64,000 bases of DNA from QHXM01 sp032160165 (GTDB lineage: Bacteria; Acidobacteriota; Blastocatellia; Pyrinomonadales; Pyrinomonadaceae), in the NCBI GenBank assembly GCA_032160165.1, contig JAVHWA010000006.1:30857-94856 (forward strand), written 5' to 3'. Position numbers and translations under genes: made by a program. This document shows positions 52,792-61,633 of the stretch, piece after piece. Numbering within the stretch: position 1 is the stretch's first letter; each line of letters starts with the position of its first letter. Under the pieces are notes generated by a model. That model searched no databases and was not told where the DNA came from. It worked only from the letters and a program-made list of their open reading frames with translations.

Positions 52792-55593
52792 TCACCTCCC
52801 CGGACTGAACACGTCGTTTGGATCGAGCTGGTGTTTGACTCGATGCATGAGCGATGCCGATGGCCCTATCTCGCCCCACGCATCGATCGCGTCGGCAATT
52901 TCAGCGGGCGCTTGCTCGATCGCCAGCGATCCACCTGTTGAGCGGACCTGCGCTCGTAAGCCTTCGAGTGACGTAATGCACGTAGTCACATTCTCGATTG
53001 TAGAACTCAGCATGCGCACTCTTCCATCGCCTATGCCTGCGTGCCAACTCGAGTCGAAGGAATTCATCGCTTGATGGAGAAACCCCAGGAGTTCTGAGGG
53101 CCTCATCACCGCGCGCCAAACCAGTCGATTCTCCCGCGCCAGGGGAAGCGCGGCAAGGGAGCTCCAATGATTCTCGTCGTCGGATGTAGAGCTTGTCGCG
53201 ATCGCATCGACCTCTCGAAGCAGCTTTATAGTCGCGTCTGTCTGGAAAGCGACGGTCTCACGGGTCCCGGCATAGCGAATCAAAAGAGACGGTACGGTAT
53301 CCGCATCAGAAACGCCGATACTTCTGGCCGCGCCGTGCGAAAGCATTTCGACGGCCACCGGCAGCAGGCGAGCATCGAGCACCGACTTCGCTCCGCGCCA
53401 CAAAGAATCTAATGGTCCAGACGCGGCCACCGTGGCGGTGTGCGACGGCCTGGGGCGAAGCTTGAAGGTCAATTCCAGGATCAAACCGAGTGTGCCATAG
53501 CTGCCTGTGAACAATTTGCAAAGATCATAACCGGCGACGTTCTTGACCACACGCCCGCCCGCCTTCACCAGACTTCCATCGGCCAGAAGCATCTTCATGC
53601 CGATCACTGAACCGCGAGTCCAACCGTAACCGTAGCACTGCGCGCCGCTCATCCCGGTTGCGACCACACCGCCAATTGTCGCGCGTCCATCGTCGGGAGG
53701 ATCGAGCGGCAGCCACTGGCCCTGGCGGCCGAGTTCTGCATTCAGCACGGATAGAGTAACACCGGCCTCCGCGGTAGCGATCAAATCGGCAGGCTCGTGC
53801 TCAACTATCCGTTGCATGCGCCGTGTGCTGATGATTACAGCCGGTCGGCGGAATCGATTGCCTACGCTCAGCCAGGTTGCGGCGCCGGAAGGAACGGCCT
53901 TCCATCCGTTATCAGAGATCAAGCGCAGGACTGCGCTCGCCTCATCCATCGTTGCCGGAGCGACCTCAATCGAGTTGTCGATCTGTTTGACGTTTTCATT
54001 CGAGACGATTGTTCCTAGCAGTCTATGCGCACGGTCGAAGTCGAGCAGATTCGAAGTTGTATCAAGAGCAACCTCAGCATGCTTTCGCACGCTCGCGGGC
54101 AATGATGCCTGCGCTCCCAGCGATACCTGCGTACCCGGCGATGGCTGTGCCGCAAGCGATGCTTCAGTTGAGGCGCGCCTTCCCGCGCGCGCTTCGCCAC
54201 AACTCCGTGATGTTGGAATTATCTTCCCGGGATTGCACAATCCACTTGGATCGAACGCGGCGCGCACTCGCAACATCGTGTCCATATCATTGTCGGAAAA
54301 GATGAGCGGTAGAAACGCGCTCTTATCGATTCCCACGCCGTGCTCTCCAGTAATCGACCCGCCCGCGCGGACACAGGTCTCCATCAGCTCGCGCCCTGCC
54401 TCTTTGACTCGAACTACCTCTTCCGGATGGCGAGCGTCGAAACAAAGGAAGGGATGGAGATTGCCGTCGCCTGCATGAAATACGTTTGCCACCCGGAGTC
54501 CATACTTCGCGCCGATCTGATATGTTGCGGCAAGCACCTCCGGAAGTCGCGACCTCGGCACCACCGCATCCTGCAACATGGTGTCGGGAGAAATTCTGCC
54601 CATCGCGCCGAATGCGCCTTTGCGAGCGGCCCATAGTTTCTTGCGCTCGGGCTCGTCCCTTGCGCAGCGGACATGTCGGGCCCGGTTATCGAGGCAGATC
54701 TTCTCGGCATGCGCGACGTTTTCTTCAAGTCCGGCTTCCAGTCCGTCCAACTCGATCAGAAGGGCAGCTTCGGCATCAAGCGGCAGACCGGCGGCGAAGA
54801 CGCTCGCCTCGACCGCGCGAATGATCGCTCCGTCCATCATCTCCAGTGCGGCCGGCATCAGCCCTGCTGCGATGATTGCTGAGACCGCGCGGCTGGCGTC
54901 GTTGACGTCATCGAAGATCGCCAGGAGCGTTCGAACTGCGGGCGGGATGGGCGCCAATCTCACGGTCGCTTCGGTGGCAATACCGAATGTTCCCTCAGAA
55001 CCGACAAAGACGCCCAGCAGATCATAGCCGGGGTTGCGCAAATCCAGGTCGACCACCTCGCCGCCGCTTAGTACGACCCGTGCCGCCAACACGTGATCTA
55101 CGGTTGTGCCGTACTTCAAACAATGAATTCCGCCGGCGTTCTCCGCCAGGTTGCCTCCGATGGTGCACGAGGCCTGACTTGATGGGTCTGGAACGTAATG
55201 CAGCCCGAAGGGCGCAGCAGCGCGCGAAAGCTGCGCGTTTACCATCCCTGTTTGGACGCGTGCAAGACGATTCTCAACATCGATCCCGAGAAGACGGCGC
55301 ATTCGCGCGAGCTCGATCACCACCCCGCTGTTTACTGCCAATGCCCCGCCCGACAGTCCTGTGCCCGCTCCTCGCGGTGCGAAAGGAATTTCGGCGCGAG
55401 CGAGTACGCGAAGGATGTCTGCGACTTCCTCGGTCGAACTGGGAAAGACGACGGCTCGCGGACGGTATTTGTGCTGCGGCAGTCCATCGCACTCATAGAC
55501 GAGCAGCTCGTCTGGCTCGGTCAATACCGCGCTGCCTCCAACTACCGCGCGCAAGTTTTCCGTTAGTGTGTTCACTGATTTCAAGGGGAGCAA
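52792..55593 (-). CDS. Fused glycolate oxidase FAD subunits GlcD-GlcE
   Basis: A 933-residue protein with two FAD-binding PCMH-type modules. Residues ~1-462 are GlcD (PRGAGTGLSGGA, GSEGTFGIATEATVRL, GEHGVGIDK, NPGKIIPT at the end). Residues ~505-933 are GlcE (ATAEAGVTLSVLN, PPDDGRATIGGVVATG, GGRVVKNVAGYDLCKLF, GSYGTLGLI). GlcD and GlcE are normally separate proteins. The joint (~465-505) is low-complexity and contains a hexapeptide repeat ASLAAQ-PSPGTQ-VSLGAQ-ASLPAS, from an 18-nt repeat at about 54083-54186. With GlcF it should oxidise glycolate or another 2-hydroxy acid such as D-lactate, which MurQ would also release. Confidence 0.92.
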   Translation of the reverse strand: MLPLKSVNTLTENLRAVVGGSAVLTEPDELLVYECDGLPQHKYRPRAVVFPSSTEEVADILRVLARAEIPFAPRGAGTGLSGGALAVNSGVVIELARMRRLLGIDVENRLARVQTGMVNAQLSRAAAPFGLHYVPDPSSQASCTIGGNLAENAGGIHCLKYGTTVDHVLAARVVLSGGEVVDLDLRNPGYDLLGVFVGSEGTFGIATEATVRLAPIPPAVRTLLAIFDDVNDASRAVSAIIAAGLMPAALEMMDGAIIRAVEASVFAAGLPLDAEAALLIELDGLEAGLEENVAHAEKICLDNRARHVRCARDEPERKKLWAARKGAFGAMGRISPDTMLQDAVVPRSRLPEVLAATYQIGAKYGLRVANVFHAGDGNLHPFLCFDARHPEEVVRVKEAGRELMETCVRAGGSITGEHGVGIDKSAFLPLIFSDNDMDTMLRVRAAFDPSGLCNPGKIIPTSRSCGEARAGRRASTEASLAAQPSPGTQVSLGAQASLPASVRKHAEVALDTTSNLLDFDRAHRLLGTIVSNENVKQIDNSIEVAPATMDEASAVLRLISDNGWKAVPSGAATWLSVGNRFRRPAVIISTRRMQRIVEHEPADLIATAEAGVTLSVLNAELGRQGQWLPLDPPDDGRATIGGVVATGMSGAQCYGYGWTRGSVIGMKMLLADGSLVKAGGRVVKNVAGYDLCKLFTGSYGTLGLILELTFKLRPRPSHTATVAASGPLDSLWRGAKSVLDARLLPVAVEMLSHGAARSIGVSDADTVPSLLIRYAGTRETVAFQTDATIKLLREVDAIATSSTSDDENHWSSLAALPLARENRLVWRAVMRPSELLGFLHQAMNSFDSSWHAGIGDGRVRMLSSTIENVTTCITSLEGLRAQVRSTGGSLAIEQAPAEIADAIDAWGEIGPSASLMHRVKHQLDPNDVFSPGR

Positions 55594-55729
55594 ATAGAGG
55601 TTGCATACGACAAATTGGAAGGCTCAATCATACACTACGCGACTGAGTCCTGTGTGTCCGTCGCTTCCTTCCTTACCTGAGAGTGTTGGAGGGTCGCAGC
55701 CAGGCTATAATGCTTCAACTTTGGCCGCA

Positions 55730-57052
55730 CTACCTTGAGTCCTCGACTCCACCTTGCCTACAAAACCTGTAAGCGAAATATACCAACAGCCCAACGGCCG
55801 CGGCGATTCCCGCATCGCGTGCCTGCGGTAATGTGCTATTTGAGAGCAGCCATGCCGAGAGGAAGAGCGCGGCGATGGCCGCGAACCCTCCCGCCGGAGC
55901 TTTGAATCTGGCCGGTGGAGCATTGGCGGAGAGCCGAAACTTCGGCAGCGCGGCGCAGGTTGCCGCGTAAGTCAACAGCCTGGCAATCGCGCTGATTGCG
56001 AGCGAATAAATAAATGGGGCTGAGAGCGCAAGAGCAAGCATCAGCGCGCTGGTGAGCACGATTGCGAAATGAGGGGTGAAGAAACGTTTATGGGTCGTCG
56101 CCAGGATACTCGGAAGCTGCCTTTGCTCTGCCATGGCAAACGGAATACGAGAGCCTGCGAGGATAAGCAGGCTCAGGTTTCCGGTGATCGAAATGACTGC
56201 CCCTGCGATAATGATGGAAGCTCCCGCGGCCCCCAGAAAGTTTCTGCTCGCGTCGGCCAGCGGCGTCTTTGAAGCTTCGAGCCCGGGCAACGTTCCGATG
56301 CATACAAACTGAATCAGTATATAAAGCGCGGCCACTACGCCGATGGCGGTCAGCAAGGCAATGGGAATGTTCCGCTGCGGGTTCTGAACTTCGCCCGCCG
56401 GTATTACCGCCATCTCGAATCCGGTGAACGCATAAATCAGCAGTAGCACTGACATGGAAAACGTTGCGTAGCCCAATGGGGGCGCGCCGGGCGGAGCTGC
56501 GAAGGAGAAGCTATTGAAGTTGACGAAAAACAGTCCCGCCACCACGAAGAAAATGAGCGGTACCAGCTTGCCGACGGTGAAGAAGTTTCCGAAGACCGTC
56601 GCACGCCGCACACCGACTATGTTGATGGTAGCAAGTGTGCCGGTCAGTCCGATGATGATTAGTGAGCGCCAGGGCTCGTTGACTACGGTTGGCCAGAAAA
56701 AACCTAAGGACGTCACCAGCAGATTGATGTTGGCGGCAAAGGCAGTGATGCGCGCCAGCCATTGAAGCCAGCCCACCTCGAAGCCGACGATGGAACCAAA
56801 TGCCTCGCGCGCGTATAGATAAGGTCCGCCTGTCTTATCGAATCGGCTGGCCACTTCTGCAAAGCAAAGAATGATCAGACTGACGACGATCGCGCAGACG
56901 ACGAAGGCAATCAGACTGTAGCTGCCGATTTTGCCGTAGATCTCTGAGGGAAGGCCAAAGATGCCGGCGCCGATGATGCCGTTGATAACTACGGCGACCA
57001 GGTCCCATTTTCGTATGCCGCGAACGAGGCCTTCGCGTGTCGGTTGTTCCAT
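55730..57052 (-). CDS. APC-family amino acid permease
   Basis: A 440-residue inner-membrane permease with about 12 transmembrane segments. The first helix has the APC hallmark VINGIIGAGIFGLPS; FDKTGGPYLYAREAFG and the FTGFEMAVIPAGEVQNPQRNIP loop are typical of amino acid/polyamine carriers. It is upstream of glcDE and ggt on the same strand, so uptake of amino acids released by gamma-glutamyltransferase is a reasonable reading. The 136-base gap to glcDE includes CCTGAGAG (RC CTCTCAGGTAAGGAAGG), related to the inverted repeat upstream of this gene. Confidence 0.88.
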   Translation of the reverse strand: MEQPTREGLVRGIRKWDLVAVVINGIIGAGIFGLPSEIYGKIGSYSLIAFVVCAIVVSLIILCFAEVASRFDKTGGPYLYAREAFGSIVGFEVGWLQWLARITAFAANINLLVTSLGFFWPTVVNEPWRSLIIIGLTGTLATINIVGVRRATVFGNFFTVGKLVPLIFFVVAGLFFVNFNSFSFAAPPGAPPLGYATFSMSVLLLIYAFTGFEMAVIPAGEVQNPQRNIPIALLTAIGVVAALYILIQFVCIGTLPGLEASKTPLADASRNFLGAAGASIIIAGAVISITGNLSLLILAGSRIPFAMAEQRQLPSILATTHKRFFTPHFAIVLTSALMLALALSAPFIYSLAISAIARLLTYAATCAALPKFRLSANAPPARFKAPAGGFAAIAALFLSAWLLSNSTLPQARDAGIAAAVGLLVYFAYRFCRQGGVEDSR

Positions 57053-57118
57053 ACGATGCCTTATAATGGAAAAGCCCTGGGGTTACAACAAAGATGTGGA
57101 GTGCGCTGCCATGGAAAG

Positions 57119-57271
57119 CTCTCAGGTTGGGAAGGGGGCAAGGCGTTTTTCAGCCGCGCCCCCGCTGGAGACTCACTAGCATCTTACTCGACCTTTTCCA
57201 TTCTGCTGACACACCGGGGGCCTTGCGGGGGCGCGGCTGAAAAACGCCTTGCCCCCTTCCCAACCTGAGAG
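57119..57271. repeat. Perfect 47-bp inverted repeat
   Basis: 57119-57165 and 57225-57271 are exact reverse complements over 47 bases, with a 59-base spacer. The arms begin CTCTCAGGTTGGGAAGGGGG and each arm can also fold alone (GGGGGC...GCCCCC). It lies in the shared upstream region of the APC permease and the serine hydrolase genes. Related single copies occur at about 277-326 (GCGGGGGCGCG... CCTGAGAG) and near 55661-55683. Confidence 0.95.
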
Positions 57272-57331
57272 GTCAGGTGCCAGCTAATTTGATAGTGACC
57301 GCGCTCGACAAGCTGAAAGGATCACGACGCC

Positions 57332-58285
57332 ATGGCGTTCAAACCGCACCACATAGTCCTCGTCATCTCGTTATTGTTTGTGTTTGCCGCAAACGCTTCA
57401 GCCCAGAGCCCGGGTCTCATTCCCGCTCCTGATCCCGCGCTACAGAAACTTGTCGACGCAGCCGCACGGACGGCGCTCAAAGACTTCAAAGACAAGAACC
57501 TTCAGGAGAGCAATCTCGCGATCACACTGATAGACCTGACAGACCCACAGCATCCGTTGGAAGCCAGCTTTCGCGGGCAGGAGCCGATCTACCCCGCCAG
57601 TGTAGTCAAGATGTTTTATCTGGCGATGGCGCATCATCTGCTCGAATCTGGAAAGTTAAAGGAGACTGACGAGCTAAAACGCGCGCTTAAAGACATGATC
57701 GTCGAGTCGTCCAACGACGCCACCGGATATGTGCTCGACGTTATTACCGGCACTACCAGCGGACCTGAGATCAAAGGTCCTGAGCTTAAGAAGTGGGCGG
57801 AGAAGAGAAACGCCGTCAATCGTTATTTCGCCAGCATGGGCTATGCGGGGATTAACACCAACCAAAAGACCTTCTGTGAATCTCCCTACGGTCGAGAACA
57901 ATTCTTCCGCGGTTCGAAAGGCGAGAACCGAAACAAGCTTACAACCGCGGCCGTCGCCCGCCTGCTGGCAGAGATCGCGACCGGACGCGCCGTGACTCAA
58001 CAACGAAGCGCGTCGATGATGGAGCTGATGAAGCGCGACTTCTCAGGCAAGAGCTCGGATACGGATGACCAGGCGCATGGTTTCACCGCCATGGCATTGC
58101 CTGCCGGGGCGCGTCTGTGGTCAAAAGCGGGATGGACAAGCTCTACGCGCCATGACGCGGCTTACATCGAGCTGCCAAACGGCAAACACTTTGCGCTTGT
58201 CACGTTCACTACGGATCATTCCAACGAGCGCGAGATCATCCCCACAGTGGCGCGTGTCGTTATCAAGGGGCTAAGTGAGAAGTAA
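57332..58285 (+). CDS. Class A beta-lactamase-like serine hydrolase, exported
   Basis: A 317-residue exported protein of the penicillin-binding/class A fold. Signal peptide ends NASAQ. Ser90-Val-Val-Lys93 is the SxxK motif (YPASVVKMFY), the second motif region reads ESSNDATG (SND in place of SDN), and the third reads SKAGWT (KAG in place of KTG/KSG). The expected Glu of the omega loop is not evident. A PBP-like carboxypeptidase or an inactive relative is as likely as a true beta-lactamase. The ATG has GAAAGGA upstream. Its stop is followed by the duplicated-domain protein gene in the same direction. Confidence 0.82.
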   Translation: MAFKPHHIVLVISLLFVFAANASAQSPGLIPAPDPALQKLVDAAARTALKDFKDKNLQESNLAITLIDLTDPQHPLEASFRGQEPIYPASVVKMFYLAMAHHLLESGKLKETDELKRALKDMIVESSNDATGYVLDVITGTTSGPEIKGPELKKWAEKRNAVNRYFASMGYAGINTNQKTFCESPYGREQFFRGSKGENRNKLTTAAVARLLAEIATGRAVTQQRSASMMELMKRDFSGKSSDTDDQAHGFTAMALPAGARLWSKAGWTSSTRHDAAYIELPNGKHFALVTFTTDHSNEREIIPTVARVVIKGLSEK

Positions 58286-58458
58286 TGATGGGAAGGACGG
58301 GAGGTTCGCGTACGAGACAGAACACGCGGCGGCATCGCGATATTACTTGGGCTCGCGATCCGCATGGTTTACGCGACGCTACCGCGTACGGTACTGACCT
58401 CATCATCACGCGGCCCACATACTTCGTAGTGGATCTCCCTACCCGAAAGGTACAACCG

Positions 58459-59244
58459 ATGAACCGATTCGCAACCAGAATGACCCTCATATCGCTTATC
58501 GTCGTCGCCCTCCCGTTCGTTGGCACCGCGCAAGGACCAGCGCAGGGTGCGCGGAAGTTTGATGAGTTTGGGGATATCTATCTGACGGAGATCAAGGCCC
58601 GGTTGGATTATTTCGCGATTCAACTCCAGCAGGAACCGACCACACGAGGATTTATCATTATCTATCGATCGCGCCGCGATCTTTTCGGTCTGAACAGTAG
58701 ACTGGCTGGCCGAATGAAATATTACATGGTCAACCTTCGAGGGATCGACTCTGGCCGCGTGGTGACGGTGGACGGGGGAGTGGCAGATGCTCTGATCCAG
58801 GAGCTCTGGATCGTCCCACCTGGTGCGACGCCGACGCCAAGGGCCAGCGCTAACTCGAACCAGTTGATTGATACCGACTCTGCGTGGAAGTTCGATGAGT
58901 ACTATTACCCCTTGCTTCAAGACTATGACGAGGGAGACGACTATTCTGTCAGCTCCCTCGAAGCTTTCGCAGACGTGCTAAAGAAATATCCGACTACACT
59001 GGCCTACATCATTGCCTATCCGCAGTATTCACGCGTGCGACGATCCGATCCACCTAAGACGAGTGCGCGAATGCTGAAAGCAGTCAAGGGAGATCTCGTC
59101 ATCAGATATAACGTTGGCTCTTCTCGGATCCGCTTGATGAATGGAGGCCATCGCAAGCTAAGGCAGATCGAACTGTGGATAGTTCCGCGGGGTGAGCACG
59201 CGCCGATAGCCACCCCCAATTCATTTCCGAAGCGCCGCCGATGA
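58459..59244 (+). CDS. Secreted protein with a duplicated ~95-residue domain
   Basis: A 261-residue protein with a signal peptide (MNRFATRMTLISLIVVALPF). Two tandem domains follow: copy 1 runs from KFDEFGDIYLTEIKARLDYF to ELWIVPPGATPTP, and copy 2 from KFDEYYYPLLQDYDEGDDYS to ELWIVPRGEHAP. Both contain an IIxYRS/YPQYSR strand and end in the same ELWIVP strand. I do not recognise the family; spacing resembles small periplasmic alpha/beta modules. The ATG at 58459 follows GAAAGG; the longer upstream frame lacks a signal peptide. Its TGA overlaps the next gene's ATG (ATGA), implying coupled translation. Confidence 0.72.
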   Translation: MNRFATRMTLISLIVVALPFVGTAQGPAQGARKFDEFGDIYLTEIKARLDYFAIQLQQEPTTRGFIIIYRSRRDLFGLNSRLAGRMKYYMVNLRGIDSGRVVTVDGGVADALIQELWIVPPGATPTPRASANSNQLIDTDSAWKFDEYYYPLLQDYDEGDDYSVSSLEAFADVLKKYPTTLAYIIAYPQYSRVRRSDPPKTSARMLKAVKGDLVIRYNVGSSRIRLMNGGHRKLRQIELWIVPRGEHAPIATPNSFPKRRR

Positions 59245-60101
59245 TTACGGACCTGTCCCGATATCATTATCCGATTACAAAACTGTTCGCGCGGCCGTCG
59301 ACACCGGCCGATTGCGAACCTTTTCGTTTGACGGAAAGTCAGGTCGAGTTTTATCGAGAGAACGGATACCTTGCCGGCATTCGAATGTTGAATGATGAGC
59401 AGGTCGACACTCTGATTGACGAACTGGCCGCGCTTACGGATTCTGACCATCCTGCTAATTCGCTTTTTTACGAATATCACTCGAACAAATCAACCGATCC
59501 GACGAAGATCCTCTTTCATGCGCTGGGAGCGTGGCGGATCGCGAAGGGGTTTCACGACGTCTTGTGGAATCCGGCTTTCACAGTTGCGGCCTCGCAACTG
59601 CTGGGCGGCGCCGTGCGCTTTTGGCACGATCAACTCTTCTGCAAACCAGCGCAACACGGGGGCGTGGTAGCGTGGCATCAGGACTATTCCTACTGGACGC
59701 GGACCCAGCCGATGGCGCATCTCTCATGTTGGATTGGATTGGACGACTCGACGCGTGACAACGGCTGTCTTCATTACATTCCGGGGAGCCATCGCTGGGA
59801 CCTGCTTCCCGTAACGGGTCTGGCGGATGATATGGATGCGATCCAAACGGTGCTTTCGCAGGAGCAGAAAAGGGAGTTCAAGCCTGTCGCGATCGAGCTG
59901 AAGCGAGGCGAGGCCTCGTTTCATCATCCGCTGATGGTCCATGGGTCGTACGAGAATCGGACCGATCGTCAGCGCCGCGCGACGGTGATCAATGTATTCC
60001 GCGATGGTGTCGTCTCGGCATCCGATGAGCCATTGCTTGAGGGAGTGCCTCCCTTGCGCTCGGGTCAGAAAATCGAGGGGCAGTTCTTTCCGCTGTTATA
60101 A
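59241..60101 (+). CDS. Phytanoyl-CoA dioxygenase (PhyH)-family protein
   Basis: A 286-residue Fe(II)/2-oxoglutarate oxygenase of the PhyH family. The iron-binding facial triad is His149 and Asp151 in WHQDYSYW and His234 in MVHGSYENR; the 2-oxoglutarate-binding Arg follows in the RQRRATVINVF segment. GLDDSTRDNGCLHYIPGSH is the typical family core. The substrate cannot be told from sequence; PhyH proteins hydroxylate lipids, amino acids and small molecules. Start overlaps the previous stop by ATGA. The REP/transposase element begins ~170 bases beyond the stop. Confidence 0.88.
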   Translation: MITDLSRYHYPITKLFARPSTPADCEPFRLTESQVEFYRENGYLAGIRMLNDEQVDTLIDELAALTDSDHPANSLFYEYHSNKSTDPTKILFHALGAWRIAKGFHDVLWNPAFTVAASQLLGGAVRFWHDQLFCKPAQHGGVVAWHQDYSYWTRTQPMAHLSCWIGLDDSTRDNGCLHYIPGSHRWDLLPVTGLADDMDAIQTVLSQEQKREFKPVAIELKRGEASFHHPLMVHGSYENRTDRQRRATVINVFRDGVVSASDEPLLEGVPPLRSGQKIEGQFFPLL

Positions 60102-60272
60102 GCTTGCAGTCCCGAAGGACGGCATAAGGTTGCCAGGGGCCAGCGGGGAGCGAAGCGACGCGCGCAGCCCCTGGTTCGGTCTAATAAAAGTTGAGAGCCC
60201 TGGAAGGGCGACAGATGATAGAATCCCGCTCCCACCCTTAACTCCGCACCCACGGAGACAACAAGATAATTT

Positions 60273-60884
60273 CTCATTCACACCTGGCTTCAGCCAGGTG
60301 ACAACGCAACCACCCAATCTACGAACCGTTTTAACGGTTTCCACGGCTCGGACAAAGAGAGGATGGGTCTCGCGATGTCTACTCACTCGTATTCACGATG
60401 CTGGTTACACATGATCTGGGAAACCCTGCGACGAGAACGCATGCTCGACAAGCGCGCGGCGGCAAAAGCTTCACGCTATTTGACAAACTACTCCGCCGAA
60501 AAAGGAATCTACATGAAGATCAACTAGTTCAATTCAGATCACACCCACGCATTGATAGATCTGCCGACGAATTTGTGTATAGAGGAAGGGGTCAAGCTCT
60601 TCAAAGGCAGTTCATCACATTGGATCAATGAGAACAAGCTAGTTAAGGGACGGTTCGCTTGGGGTCGAGGCTATGGTGCGTTCTCGGTCTCTCACTCGGA
60701 TGTCGAAAGGGTAGCGAACTATATCTCGCGCCAAGAAGAACACCATCGGAAGCGGACGTTCGCACAGGAGTATGAGCAGTTCGTGAAGCTGTTCGGGTTG
60801 CAGTGGCGCAACGAAGGAAACCGTTAAAACGGTTCTCGATGTGAATGGGGAGTACCCACCTGGCTAAAGCCAGGTGTGAATGAG
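60273..60884. mobile_element. RAYT element 2: symmetric REP ends around a dead transposase gene
   Basis: Left end: CTCATTCA then CACCTGGCTTCAGCCAGGTG (60281-60300), later GAACCGTTTTAACGGTTTCC (60323-60342). Right end in mirror order: GGAAACCGTTAAAACGGTTC (60816-60835), then CACCTGGCTAAAGCCAGGTG (60857-60876) and TGAATGAG. The two ends are inverted copies, so the element has a complete insertion-sequence layout. Outside it, CCAGGGGCCAGCGGGGAGCG (from about 60135) and a related inverse near 60900-60945 suggest a further nested inverted layer. The 60102-60272 stretch also has AGCCCTGGAAGGGC. Confidence 0.88.
60375..60827 (+). pseudogene. REP-associated Y1 transposase with an internal stop
   Basis: Reads MSTHSYSRCWLHMIWETL... 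in frame with the remainder of the family pattern, but codon 51 is TAG (60525-60527) where the copy at 47.4 kb has TAT (Tyr). The HUH motif (SDHTHALIDLP) and Tyr motif (NYISRQEEHH) lie after the stop. Apart from that one base the frame is open to the TAA at 60825. It retains the in-frame SSHWINENK...FAWGRGYGAFSVS segment that the other copy lost. The stop lies inside the GGAAACCGTTAAAACGGTTC palindrome. Confidence 0.9.
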
Positions 60885-61098
60885 AGGCTGTCGCGGGCCG
60901 CACGCGTCGCTTCGCGCCGCGCTTGCCCCTGGCTAACTTCTGCCGCGCTTTCAGCGCTTCGATAAAGTGTCTTCCCATGATCGCTCACAGCGTAACGCTT
61001 CTCCGGCAGACTCATGAAATGGAGTTTGACGATGAGGCGCATCAATGCCTCGGGAACATTTTCTCCCGCGTCGTGTCTAAAGTGGTGGAGGCCCACTT

Positions 61099-61593
61099 AT
61101 GAATACGTCGAAACGAACGGCGCACGCCATTCCCTATATCAACGTCACGCCATTGATCGATGTCCTGCTCGTCCTCCTGATCATCTTCATGGTTGTGACC
61201 CCTCTAAAGCCAAGTCGCTTCATGACACAAGTGCCCGAGCCGCTCGAAAAACCCGAAGGGCCGCCGCCGCTGGCAAGCCACCTGACCCTTGTGGTGGCGA
61301 TTAAGCAGGACCGGACGCTCGAGCTGAATAATGCTCGCGGTATGGGTTCCGTGGGCGACTCGGGAAAACTGAGTGCCGCACTCGCCAGGGTTTTTGAAGA
61401 GAGATTGAAGGAGCGGACCTACCGAGAGGACATGGTGTACAGAAGCGATCTGCCGGACGACATGCGAATTCAGAAGACCGTCTTTATCAAGGCGCCCAAA
61501 TCGATACCATACGGAGAGGTGGTGAAGGTGCTCGACGGGATCAAGGGCGCAGGAGCTGAACCGGTCGGACTGCAAATCGACCAATTGGATTGA
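61099..61593 (+). CDS. exbD: ExbD/TolR-family biopolymer transport protein
   Basis: A 164-residue inner-membrane protein with a single N-terminal helix containing the proton-path Asp21 in NVTPLIDVLLVLLIIFMV, then a periplasmic domain (about 50-164). ExbD works with ExbB and TonB to energise outer-membrane receptors. No exbB or tonB is adjacent, so it is an orphan here; it could serve the three TonB receptors of this window with partners encoded elsewhere. GGTGGAGG precedes the ATG. Confidence 0.9.
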   Translation: MNTSKRTAHAIPYINVTPLIDVLLVLLIIFMVVTPLKPSRFMTQVPEPLEKPEGPPPLASHLTLVVAIKQDRTLELNNARGMGSVGDSGKLSAALARVFEERLKERTYREDMVYRSDLPDDMRIQKTVFIKAPKSIPYGEVVKVLDGIKGAGAEPVGLQIDQLD

Positions 61594-61596
61594 ACG

Positions 61597-61633
61597 CTCA
61601 GAACTCAAAACTCAAAACTCAAAACTCAAAACT
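61597..61633. repeat. Heptamer array (CTCAAAA)n between convergent genes
   Basis: About five CTCAAAA units (first reads CTCAGAA) fill the 38 bases between the exbD stop and the stop of the convergent zinc-ribbon gene. Same word as the array at 50821. There is no inverse partner nearby, so it cannot form a terminator hairpin by itself. Confidence 0.9.

Noticed and set aside
61014..61304. Plus-strand frame overlapping the start of exbD
   Set aside because: Overlaps exbD out of frame; exbD has the conserved membrane helix and a good ribosome-binding site.
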